From: Plakobranchus ocellatus
Lineage: Eukaryota > Mollusca > Gastropoda > Plakobranchidae
Length of the DNA stretch: 24,177 nucleotides
Direction of reading: 5' to 3'
Assembly (NCBI GenBank): GCA_019648995.1
Contig: BLXT01005456.1
Coordinates: 1,653,609-1,677,785 of the forward strand
Shown one piece after another: positions 1 through 12,934 of the stretch; position 1 is the first letter of the stretch; each line of letters opens with the position of its first letter. The translations under genes were made by a program, and so were the position numbers. The notes below the pieces were generated by a model. The model was given only the letters and a program-made list of their open reading frames with translations, was not told the origin of the DNA and did no database searches.

Positions 1-109
1 GAGGGTTGAGAGGGAGGGGAAGAAAACGAGGGTGGGGGAGGGTTGAGAGGGAGGGGAAGAAAACGAGGATGGGGGAGGGTTGGGAGGGAGGAGAAGGAAA
101 GAGGGATGG
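1..109. repeat. 37-bp purine-rich minisatellite, about three copies
   Basis: Units starting at 1, 38 and 75 share GAGGGTTGAGAGGGAGGGGA; the third copy is diverged and shortened. All G runs are on the plus strand, so the tract could form G-quadruplex or triplex DNA. It may continue beyond the window edge. Confidence 0.85.
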
Positions 110-2037
110 ACAGAAGGCGATTTGTTATGAGCATGGTTTCAACAATGACTGATCAAAGCAAAAATGCATGTTATTAAATGCATTAATAGCTTGCACACAG
201 GATGCATCATTGTGCTAAATGGAATAAACAAACACAGATCAAGATGTTATTGTGTTGATTTTGCAAGAAATTAAAACTTAAATTGATTTTTTTAACAAAA
301 TTTTTTCACACTAATTCCGAGTCACACACCAAGACGGACAAGGAGAGGCATACAGGAGCATCTATCTTCAACTTTTGACTTAAAATAAGTTTTACTGCTT
401 TGCGATACTATTCCTTACTCTACAGGTTTTTTTTTAACTATTTTTTTTTTATCCTTCTCAAAATTTGCCCTAAAATTTTTACATCTCATGTCTTTCACAT
501 TTCTGCATTAGTCTCATGAAACATTATTTGATGTTGATTTTTTAATGCTAATAATTCAGTAACATGGGTGCTTAAGTTTTCAACTAATGCCTTGCAGACT
601 GCAAATCTACTTCTACATACTAAATAGCTTGCAAGAAGAAAGACTCTATTGAGACTTTTTGTGTTTTTTTTTTGTTTTAGGCTTAAACTCAAAATTCTTA
701 CAATAAAACCACAATGTGCATTCCCCCTCTCTCTCCCTCCCCCTAAAAAATTATCAGCAGACTATAGCGATAGTGGTATGTGGTTAGAAAATCTGGTCCT
801 TAAAAACTTGAACATAAATCTTGAAAACTTTTTTTGCAGGAATAAAATACAAGCTGTAGAGAAGAGACTGTGATTTAGAGTTTGTGCATATGAACATTGG
901 ACAGTTTGAACATCACAGGAACTATCCACAGGCAGTGTGTGTTAATTTTCTTTTTTGTGATCCTGATGTGAACAATTGGCTTACCGCCCTTCTAACATCT
1001 CGGTTGGATTTTCTTCTCTTGTGAATTGTTTCCATCTTTCATTTGAAAAAATAAAAGTTGTGAAAAGCCAAATAATTCTTGTATGCCCATTAGATTACAA
1101 TTTCAAGATAAGATCAAGAGATTTCCACCAAAATGACTTGAATATTCTGTAAATGTTCAATTGCAGAGTGATGTAACATGCTGCAGTAGAAAGCAACAAT
1201 TTAATTTAAGGGTAACCATGAAATCCTAAAAGCAGCGTGACAAACCATTTGAATTAAAAGAAAGCTTTTAAAAATGACTCTTCAAACATTTATATAAAGA
1301 CTCAATGTTCACAGTTAATGTCATTAGGGTTATGTCCACATTTTATTTAGCTCCACCAAAACATTTTACTACATTTAAATTAGCAAAATGTTGTCTCTGA
1401 AACATTCATAACCAAATGTGCCGCAACCTACAGGGATAAAGAATATATGTGCTTAAAGGATAAAGCTGTAAAAATTAATCTTGAGATCAATTAAATGAAA
1501 GCTTGGCAAATATATTATAGTATAAATATATAACATGTTTAACTGTAAAGAAAAGAAATTTTAAAGCATTGTTTTTTTTACTGGACACTGAAATTGAAGA
1601 CAAATTGTAATCGTAATCTTTCCACCAAACCTTTTTTGCCTTATTTTATTGCAACTGTCAAACATCATTTGTAGAAAGCCCTTCAAGAATAGTGACTTCA
1701 GAGATGTGATATGCCTACCATTGATATAATATAATACATTATAACTTTTTTATTACTTTTTCAACACCATGCTTTCCGTTGTTCATACCTTCATTGAAAT
1801 CATGACCTCTAAAATCTCCACAAAAATGTAATTGAAGTCACTTTTTTTTTCCAAAACAAGTCTGAGTAAACTCACTTTGGCAAACTAAATGCTAGAATGA
1901 GATCATTTCCAAATATTGTTTAAGTACTGAATGAAATTACTGAAACAGAAAATATTTTTAAGCATATAAACAGGACTATGACTATTTCTATAATTTATTT
2001 CAAACAGAAAAAAAAAAATCAGTTGAAAAATATTTAC
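110..2037. other. Intron (or its start) beyond exon 15; no exon recognised
   Basis: AT-rich, with homopolymers and no frame showing the next conserved IP3R block. The 65-residue minus-strand ORF at 495-692 has no similarity I recognise and no convincing splice pair. Confidence 0.6.
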
Positions 2038-2145
2038 CTTGTTTCCTCGCATGAGCCACACCTCTGTAATGTATTTTTGATTGTCTGCAATTGAAACTCC
2101 ATCACAGACACAAAGTACACTGAGCAGCTCCAGATACCGATAGTT
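2038..2145 (-). CDS. ITPR-like: IP3R-like exon 15 (last exon inside the window)
   Basis: 108 bp, phase 0 to 0, 36 residues. NYRYLELLSVLCVCDGVSIA followed by DNQKYITEVWLMRGNK aligns with IP3R1 [20 protein letters not shown]. The piece LLSVLCVCDGVSIADNQ, however, reads closer to RyR (LCSLCVCNGVAVRSNQ), as expected for the IP3R-B/RyR side of the family. Acceptor TTCCTTAG/AACTAT, donor AACAAG/GTAAAT. The next exons must lie below position 1. Confidence 0.92.
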
Positions 2146-5100
2146 CTAAGGAAAGAACCACATAGAGGGAAGGAATAGTTATTAGTTTATCATAACAAAT
2201 TATATGAAATCAAAAGTTTTACCTCTTACAGTCTAGTCTTTGGTAGAAGAGTGATGGTAATCATGATTTACCTTTAATCTCTAGAAAGTGACCCATGCCT
2301 TTCTTTAACAATATACCATTAGTATTGGTGTGCTTTTTTTAAAAAATGACCCATAGCTATACACAATAATCCTCCCCCAACTTTCTTATGAAAATAACCC
2401 CCACCTAAAAATAATCCTCCTACGATTTCTTGTTTGGAAAAATGATCCATACCTAAAAACAGTCTTCCCAACCACTTCTAAGAAAGAGGCTACAATTCTA
2501 CCTGCTAAACCTTCTTTATTATTTTAATCACTCCTCATTATCTGTTGCATATGAAAATGTTTTATTTAATCATTCTCATGTATGTTTCTTTGGAAAATAT
2601 TAACTGTGATTTTTTTTTTTTAGCATGCTTTACCTTTTCCCTGTGTAAGTAATCCACAAATGTGTTAATGTTGTTGTGAGAGATTCGATCCACAATCTTT
2701 CTGTTGTCTCTTATCAGTTCCATCACCATGTGGGCTGCATTCAAACCTATACCACCCTAATACAGGATTATACAGTCAGTATAATATATCATTAATCAAT
2801 AATGAAATCAATTATGATTCCACTAAGTTTTTTGAAAGACTGGTGCAAGCCAGGGAATCTGTATAAGCCTTCCTCCACCATTTTTTTTAACAAAAAGAAG
2901 AAAAGTCTTTTTGTTAATTATACAATCATTGCTGCTTTAATAATTACTGGGTGACACCTTATCAAACCCAATCTATCAGACACGTGCAAAAGCCTGAGAT
3001 CACCTTGAGCTAACAGGCTAAAATTATTAAATCACCAAACTGAGATAGTAAATCTTGAAAACAAAAAGCTTTCTGTCCAAACCAAAGCTCTTTTAAAACA
3101 GTTTCCCAAACGCTTCTGTCTTTTCTTAGATGAATCTCTTTCTCTCTCTCATATCACCCACAACTTCAAAAAAGGTCAACTTGATGGTGATGTGCTATGT
3201 ACTTTAAACGTTTATTGCTAATACTATTGAAAAAAAAACAGGAGAAAAGCCAAACTAAATAAGTTGTGAAAAATGCATTAATCATGTTTCACTTTGATTA
3301 ATTTACTAAGAAAATTGCTTTAAAATAAATAGGCAATAAGTCACTGAACAATTCTGTCCTCATAATCAACTAACTTGTAATCTTGTATTGTTATTGAGAC
3401 CTATCTAAAGAAAGTTCACTTTCCATTTCAAATTTTTAAGAAGCAAAAAATTTAAAAAATAAAAAAAAAAAACCATCAGAAAATGTGCTAAAACAACTAC
3501 GCTTTTACCTAGGTACAGTTTAAATTTTATCTATTACTTACCTCCTTATACTCAAATTGAGTGAGGAAGAAATCAATATACTTTGCAATGTACAGCTCAT
3601 TCTTCCGACTATCACCCATAAGATATGTGTAGAGAACATCATAAGCCTCCAAAAATATCTTTGTCAGGTGTCTATATAAAATAAAATACAATAATGATTT
3701 CCATCATATCATGGGATTTTACATTTATCTGAGGGTTATTTAAATCAATTTTTTCTTCACTAGGAAGGTCTACTTGTTTGTCCAAAAACAATAATTAAAA
3801 AAAAACTTTTACACATAATAAGTGGACATATGTGTAGAGAGACTTTCATGCACTCAAGGTTTAAGTCATAAAAGGTTTTCCATGAAAAAAAAATTGTGTT
3901 TTTGACAGATGAAGAAAATGGTATGTGTATAAATTGAATAAAAATCAGAGCCCATTATATTCATAATAACTGTCATAAGAGCATGATCTAAGACACAAAA
4001 GAAGATAAAACCTATCAATACATATAAGAAGATGGACCAATCAATTTTTCAGGATAGGTTCTCACCAAAATATTAATTTTTTCAGAGGAAAGTTCACATC
4101 CATTCAGTTTTTATCTTTTTATTATATGAAAAAAATCTAATCAAATGGATAAAAAGTTAAATTGGAAGTAGTCTGATTTAATATAAAGAAATACTCACTG
4201 TTGGTCTGGTGACCCACGGCAAGGAATGCTCAACAAGCTAACTAGCAATTCAACAATCTGTGAGAGATAAATGCCAATAAAAAATAGGTTGTTGCTAGAA
4301 TTTATAATATAGTGTGGCCAATACACTAGCAATATTATTGACAATATCTGCTAGCTGAAATATTTTGTTCATTTTTCAACCATCAATATTATTGATAGTT
4401 TGTGGGTTCTGTCAATAATACTTTTGTAATGTTTCAGTCAATCTGAAGTCACCGTGCAGTAAAAATGGCAAAAAACCCTGAAGATTTATATCAGAGTGCA
4501 CTGAAGTGTACAGAGAGCAAAAAAAAAAGCAATGTGGCTGATAATCGTTCTATCATGAAGCTTTGTCTTTTTTTTTTAATGAAAGTTATCATAGCCTCAA
4601 TTTGTCCTACATGTGACTTATGCCTGAGTTATCCTGGTTGCTTCACAAATATCAATTTGATTTAAGGATTTAAAGAGATAGAGAAAGAGGAAGTCAGAGA
4701 CAGACAGACAGAGGAAGAAGCAATGACACCGCACCATTTTGGAAGTGTAATAACTTAAAAGACATAAAAATGCTAAGCCAATCATATGAAGTAGAATAAA
4801 AAAAAAAGAGGAAGAACCTTGCCTCCTCTCTTTTAAAAAAAAAATAAAAAAACAAAAACAACATATTTTAATGTTATTTCACAATATCAATACAAAAACC
4901 ATAGAAAATTACAAGCTGAAATACACAAACAGTAAAAAAAAAAAACATGAAAAAACAGTAAAACTGATTTAAACTCAAAAACCTTTAGAGATTGATACCT
5001 TAATCAGATCCAGATCTACAATGAAATGAGTTTTAAACATGCCAATGTAAAATATCAGTGTATATCTTCATGACTGTTACAGCAAATTACATATTCTACC

Positions 5101-8100
5101 TGCTTTTCATCTCCTTAAGAGTCTTTTATGCTTGTTGTACTGACATGAGTCATGTTATTTACTTCAAAAACTTCTTGTTAAAATTTTCTTTTTAGATTTA
5201 TTTGCATCTAAAATTTTGAAGTTGAAAAAAAAGTTTCTAACAAAAATGTGGATTGACTTTCAGAAAATAATTTTTACGCTGAAACCTTGCTCATAACAGA
5301 GAGGGACAAGCTAAAATCTCTTAAATACATTGAACTTTAGACATTTATAAAAAAACCCAATGAACCTGAAGCCTGAAAAGGATAAAACAGCAAATATAAA
5401 TATGATACTCTTATCAATGAGGAGTCTGTCTCAGTGTGTCATGCAAATTAAATTACTTTTATGGATCTACGGAAGATCAAATGTGCAGAAAAAAAAAATT
5501 AACTGTCTGATCAGCAGTGGCTACTAACCCTTAAATTTCGCATAAGCTTCTGACGATTTTTGGAAGGCACACTGTTGACGATCATGAAGTCCTCCATCTC
5601 TTTGAGGGCCTTTGTCATCATACAAAGTTAAAAAAAAAATCACGGTTAGATATGATCAAAGTATATCTCTACATGATTATTAGTTTATACAGTTGTTTAA
5701 GAAAATAGTACATAAAGAAAAAGTATAAAACAAAGAAAGGTAATCAAAAGATTGGTTTTACCTGTTTAGTGAAGAAAAACAACAAGACTATGTTGTTTTG
5801 CTAAATTTCTTTCAACTGATAAAATTACCGCATTAAAAAAAATAAAAACTGGACTTACCGTTATGACATCATGGCCCATTTTAGCATTCAGAGTCACTCC
5901 ATCTTTTTTCTGAAGAGGCAGAAGAAACAGAAACATTACTTTTGGCAAAAACATTGCTTATCACCAAATTTTAATATATGAGCTCAGAATCCAAATTTTA
6001 AAAATATTTGAACAATTACAAAAAAATGGAAAATTAATTGCAATTGCAGACATGTCTACCGTTCCGGAAATTCCGCATTCGTTCCGGAATTCTATCAGAA
6101 AATGACCTGCGTTCCGGAAATCCGCATTTTTATCACAAAATCCGGAATTTCGCCGATTTGTGATCAGTCATACTCTCAGAAATAATCCTAGTCTAGATGT
6201 CTAGCGCGCATCTCTGCATAAATAACCGAGAATATTAAAGGACTTAGAGAAAAAAAAATAACGGCGTTAACACTGCAACAAACTTTTCAAACTTATTAAA
6301 TGCATGGCGCTCTTTGCTACACCTTTTTTCATAAGACCCAGCGTGCATCTTGCAGACTGAGGAGGGATTAGGGTGGTTGAAACCTATCGATGCAGTACAT
6401 CTATAGACGAACATCATTGCAAAGGCCTACCATCAGTCCCATCACTGACTGTTGACGTGTTGACGGTCGGTCATTCACACTGTGACGTCACTCACCTTGA
6501 CTAGGGTTTTTTTTTCAACAGACATATCTTTGCGTGGAAAGCAAATACGAAAATTCTGACGGCAAATTTGAAATCAGCGACCTCGATTTAAGGAAATCAT
6601 CGTGGCAGAATTTCAATTTTTATAGAAATAAAGGTTTTTGGGATAAGTTTTCCCGTTTTAAATCTGTCAACTGTACTATTGTAGGTCAATGGTTTGGTCG
6701 GACTTAATTATATAGACTTTAAGACTACTATACCCGCAGTCTTATATCTAGAGAAGTTATAAACCCAGCATTGAACTTAGGCTCGGTGCGAGCCTGTCTG
6801 ATTGATGCCAGGCTCTTGCCATTGCCAGTCCTATGATAATACTATGAACTATCCATAGATTTAGATTTTAATATAATACAATCAGGCCTGCGTATCTTGG
6901 ATAAGTCTACGTCTCTTCAAAATGACCAAAAAGAAATTGGTCTACATAGAAGCTCCAATCCGCAAAAGACAACAGCATTGTACTGGATTCGAAAAGAATG
7001 CATCGAGGCAATCCGCATGTTAGGGATGGAAAAGGGAAATGTTTCATGGAATTTTCAATTTGAGAAAAGTTAATAAATTTGAATTCCAATGGTAACATTG
7101 ATATAAGTTACCCAAAGTTAAACAAGTCTTTGCAGTATGAGTAGAATGAAAATTTTAAGGGCAAATTTTCTTTTTATAATGTCGTTAGTCTAGGGCCGAT
7201 TTGCTCAACATTAATGTAAACAGATTGGAATGTAAGCACGGAGGCTAAATGTTAAGCAGTTGGCTTAGTGTTTTTGCCGATTTAAATAGGAACTGATATC
7301 CTCTACACTCTCCCCCGTCCTAAAGGTACACCACTATGATTGATTGGCACTTGGTTGAATTGTGTGGGTTTTTTTTTTTTTTTGTTTAATCAGCGTCAGT
7401 TCCCGTCATATTCAGGTTTGTTCCCCATTTTTATATAATGTTGCACATTTTTGCCCTTGATGTTCCTCAAAAAAATTTTTAAGGGTAGGCATATCTGCAA
7501 TTGATGTTTTTTCAAACCTTAAGCTAACCTAAAAGAGATGTTGTTCCTTCATCATCTTATTTTTCTTCTAATTCATCTATGACTTGGTGTGGCTTTTTGT
7601 TAAACCTACCTCTTAGCTTTTTGCCTATCTATCTATCTGACAATCACCTAATCCATCTTAAAGTCTACTTGTTTTACTATGTCTGCCTTTCTCTAGTTGC
7701 CTCTCCTTTTCTTTGTCCAGTTTGCATGCATTCAAATGTATTTGATCTATGCTACTCACATCAGCAACCAGCTTCTGTATAAAAGGCACCATCCCAGCCA
7801 TATAGTTGAAGATTTCCACTAGGTCAAAGTCCACCATCTGCACAGTGAAGGCATCGTCATATTGTTTTTCCTTGATTGCCCCAATCTGAAAGATGAATTT
7901 TATTCAAATAATAGGTTGAATGCATTTTCAGCTTTGGCTTCAAACATTCATTGTGCGTTAGTTTTTGTACTCAAAATTGTCCAGCTCAATATCCTTTGAC
8001 GATGAGACAAATAGATTCAAGATAGATGCTATGAAGATTAAAAGAAAAAAAAAGTTTACTTTGTTTTGAAATATCTATATTATCATTTAAATATGTAACA

Positions 8101-11100
8101 ATCAGCCTATATATCTGTACAATCATATATCCACCCTGAATTTCTAAGTGGTATGGTAATGGCACAACTACTTATCAGCCTTTCACTTCTATATCTCTAA
8201 CACTCTAAAGTCACTTAAATGAAAAAGCTCAAACAAGCTCCAGTGATGGATGAAGAAAAAGTCACCAAAACAGAGACCAACTACCTTCCACATAACATGC
8301 AAATTGCACTTGGCATTTACATGTAGTTAAAGTTATTCATTTTAAAAGTGGCATTGTTTAAAAGTATTTGTTTACAAATATTCAGTGCAGCAATAATACT
8401 GATGAATGTAAATTAAAAAATTGAAATGAAACATTGAAACAACAGAGCAAACTAACAGGACAATATTCTTCTGTTGAAGTCAAAGTGTGAATTCTTCACA
8501 TAATTTTCATTATTTGTGTGTATGCTTATTATTTCAAAGTCTTGTTGGTGTTAACTTTTTTCAAATTTTTTTGTTTTGTTTTGATCTTCAAATGCAACCG
8601 CACCAAAGTTATTTTTGCTTAAGATATACCAGATCCAGAACAAAACCCCATGTATTTTCTGCAAAGACTTTTTTCTGCACAAAAGTGAAAGCTATAATGT
8701 GTCGGTTTTTCTTAAAAAACAAAACAAAAAAAAACTCAGGTTGACTTGATCTTGCATGTTTGTAATGAACTCCAAGAAAAAAAAAAAGACTGTATGCATC
8801 ATATGATATTAAGGAAGTTCCAAATCAAATAAAAAAGATAATTTTATTTGAGGAACAGTAAAAATTATTTACCCTTTGGAATATTTACAAACAAGAAATC
8901 CTAGCTTCAAATAGTCAAATAATAAACAGCTGTAAAAGATGATATTACATTTATAACAAAACAAAACAAACGCATGCTACTAAAAAAAATTGCAATTACC
9001 AATTTTTAATTTTTACAGTAATACTAAAGCAAATAAAGGCTTTAATCCTTAATAAAGTGTAAATGAAGCACTTTGATGTTGCCTTTTAAAACAAAAGAAA
9101 ACAAAAAGATTAAAAATTTTTTTCAAGTTTTGAGCAAAATATCAATCTTTTAACAGTTTATTATGCAACAAAGCATAGGAAACCTATTTGATATGTAAAA
9201 CACATCAGAGCACTGGAATCCTGAAACAAACTTTTACAAAATACACAAAATTTTTATTTAAATTTTAATGAAAGGCAAAAAAAAAAATAAAAATCAACAA
9301 AGATAATAGACAAAGGAAAAAAAGAACGTACGCAAGCAATAAGGCTGGCATTTGATCAACATTAAATATTGGAAAGCTAAATGATAAAGGGATTGTAAAA
9401 AAGAAAACAACTAGAAACTCTGCAGGCAACAACAGATGTACAATATCCATCATCTGTGACATACTTGTAAGTTTCGTCCTCTTCCACGGTCTTTGTGGGG
9501 CCGCTAGAAAAAGCCATGGTTTAAAATAAGCAATATAGAAATGCAAAATGTTTGCAGAACAATTCCATGAAAAAATGCAAAAAGCAATAACTAAAAACTC
9601 ATTTCTTTTAAATCAAAATCAATGAATCATATGTCATGTAGCTATCTTTGAGTCCCTTTTTTTCTGTCCCCATCTCTCTCCACCACTAAATATCCTCATA
9701 CTTTGCACACTCTTTACTTTCTTCTTACCATTTCCAAAGTATTTCAGTCACAGCTCTTTTTCCATTGATCCATCTCTCTTCTTTCCTTTCCTTACACACT
9801 CTCTTTCTCACCATAATTTTCACCTTTTCTGAACTCAAGCTATAAAAAAAATCTTATCCCCTCTGACCTTTCTCAGCTGTGCTGTACTGTATTTCAAACC
9901 TCCCATGGAGTTATCATCACCTCTTGCCTGGTCACCTTCTCCTTTCTTTTTGTAATCATCTGTGGTGAAAACAAAATGTACATTTTTGGTCAAACTGGTG
10001 AAATTTGATTGCTTGAGCTGTATCAATTATAATGTACATATTGCTAAACATATTGATTGTTTGTATCATACATCAGTTGATTTTAGGATCAGTTTAAAAG
10101 CAGCTTTATTACATACAATTGCCACTCCTCCCCAACAAAATTGCTACTATTAGGTCTTTTAAAAGTTTCAGATTCAAAGCGACAATCTAATCACTTTCAT
10201 GTGTTCAGGGTGCATAACTACGAGAAGTGGATCTGCAAAGCTTCAATTTTTTTTCATTCAGCCTGTCTTAGTTTTTAGACAGATGATTAAAAAGATTACC
10301 TAACACTCTATGTTACACAAAACTACTGATATAAAAGCCTAAACCTTTTTCATCCAACAATTTTGTTATTGCTATGCAATGAATATTGAATTTGCTTAGT
10401 TTATCTATCAGTATGCTGAACTTCATCATTTCAAGAGATGAGACCTTTGCTCAACATATTATACAGCTTTTACAGTTTTTTACCTAAAATGGGGCACACA
10501 ACNNNNCCCCCCCCCCCCCCCCCCCAAAAAAAAAATTTTTTTTTTTATCCCTGTGCAGTCAAGAGTCTATAAAAATTAATAAAAAGTTAGCACTTCTTGT
10601 AGAATTGTGAAAACAGAGAAATAATTTACCAGCCAGAGCATGAAGCCAGGTGCCTGAGACAACATGTTCAATTCTAGCATAACTCTCATAAGGAATATCA
10701 TCACTGTCCTGAAAACTCAAAGAATACACAATTTAATGTATATGATGTGCAAGGAAGATGAAGGAGAAATCACAAGGGTTTAAAGGTTGCTAACAAAAAA
10801 AAAAAAAAAAAAAAAAAAAAANNNNNNNNNNNNNNNNNNNNNNNNNNNNNNNNNNNNNNNNNNNNNNNNNNNNNNCATGAAAAACCAAAGAGAACAATAT
10901 TGCAAATATGATATCTTTAAGAATATAATATTCCTCACATATTGGATAATTCCAAACTGTTTCATTCTTGATTTAAATCTTCTCAAAACATTTTTTTTTT
11001 CAATTCATTACCTAGAACTGTGATTAAGGTTTAAATATCCATTATATTCCTTATTAACTTAAATACTCCTACTGAGAGAAAAAAAAAAATCAAACATGAA

Positions 11101-12902
11101 TATACTAAACTTAGCAATGTAATGTTCATACCTTAAAAAGGTAAATCAAAAGGCAGCTGTTCATATATGTCAATATGAGATTGAGCAAAGTGAAAGTAGG
11201 TGTTCATGAAGCACACTAATGTCTAGACATATTAGTGAGATGTCAGAGGAAAAAAAGATTCTTATATGTAAATTCCCTTCTTTAAAAAAGAAAAGCTGCT
11301 TAAAACTTTTAAAGTTTTATCTCTGCTTGGAATTGACATGTACTTATCCAGTTTTCACCATTTCAAACCTTCCAGAATGTACTTTAAGACTTCATCAGAC
11401 AATATTTATCAATGATTCAAAACAAACAAAAGCTGACTTGTGACTCAATTAGGTTGCTCTTAACTCATTAGGAGTTTGTAGTGAGTATGTTGGCAAAGCT
11501 GTCTCTTCATTATTGCAGTCTCTCATCAAAACCACTGCTCTTGGTTTTTATTTAAGTTTGACATTTTCATGGATCAATGGATCCATTGAGAAAATTTGAT
11601 CACAGTTTGATTCTATCTGACTACATAAAAAATGATTTAGAGCGAAAGATTTTTCTTTTTCACATTTTATTTTAAAAGCTCGAAAAGTACACGAGAGAAT
11701 ATTTTTCTAAATTAAAAAAAATAAAGAAAAATGCATCTGCAAGGCCAAAAAATATCCAGTCAGTAAAAAAAAAAAAGGTATTGAAACTACTGGATGCAAA
11801 AAAGATGAAAAAGTCATAAAGACATTTCAGTCCCATTAAAAATCTCTGCAAATCTCTGTAAATAAGACACTTTTGAACCTGTCTCTTTTTTAGTGTAACA
11901 CTTAAAGGACCGTCTTTGCCACCCTAGAGTTACCCCTCCCAGACCAGGGCTGCCACCCCCCTTTTCAACCCCCAGGACCCGAGTCGCCACCCCCATTTTC
12001 TTGATATCTATATGCATGGCTTTAAAACCAATAGGAATAAGCCTATCATGGAAATCCTTTGTTTGTATACCCATGAAAAGATTACTAGAAATTCAAAATA
12101 AGTGTTTTCAATGTTTTTATGTAAAAAATAAGGTCTAGATTGGAATAAAGTAGTGGACTAGCTGTTGCGAGAATACTCGTTACTGGTCTTTTATGGCTGG
12201 GTCCTTTTACGCAAGTATACTTGTCGCTGGTCTTTTATGATTGGTTTTCTTTCGCAAGTATTCTCGTCTACGGTCCTTTAGGTGTTAAAACTTAAGGAGA
12301 AACAAAGCTGTTCATTTTTTTTTTTGGGGGGGGGGGAGACTGATGCTTTTTCCTTTTAAAATGAAAGCAATCAAACAGTGCCTGAAATTCTGAAAGGATA
12401 GCTGGTATTTTAACGAATGAGGAAAATAGTAAAGATTTTTAAGTTTAAGAATCGCAAGCCACATTTAGTATAAAATAACATGTTATTACAAGATTAGTTT
12501 ATGTTAGGCCTAACAGGCATGTTTCACACCTCAAACATTATATAAGCATATTTCAATACATGCTACTAAAAGAAAAAAAAAATGTTTAGATAGAAAAAAA
12601 GGTGATTTTCAAGCAAGTTACCTTAGTGATAAGTATTTCTAATTTCAAGAGTTTATCTCAGTTTGTAATACTGGATAAGAAAGTTAACAAATGCAATATT
12701 TTTCTGTGGGTTAACTCATTCTCTACTTGCCCAGATTTTCACCACTGGATTTCACTATGTTAGCTATGCACTTAACATGCTATAGAGGGTCTTTTATTTT
12801 CACTAATAACATGGACATATTGTATATTAAAACATTGTAATAAAGAGGAGAACAAAGTACAATAAATGTAAGAAGTTTGCGCAAATGTATAAAAAAGAGA
12901 GA

Positions 12903-12934
<32 letters not shown>

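Noticed and set aside
6482-6489. Perfect CRE-type TGACGTCA (also at about 21062)
   Set aside because: An 8-bp motif is expected by chance at this scale, and neither site is near a supported promoter.
6883-6896. CAGGCCTGCGTATC, resembling the TIR of the 6-bp-TSD family
   Set aside because: Internal to 6047-7497, poor match, no partner end and no flanking duplication.
9265-9546. 93-residue minus-strand ORF rich in F and L
   Set aside because: Only the 62-bp exon within it is supported by splice sites and phase; the rest is AT-rich intron read through.
11814-12074. 86-residue minus-strand ORF
   Set aside because: Mostly overlaps the left half of the 11896-12287 element; composition is glycine-rich from CCACCCC repeats, with no motif.
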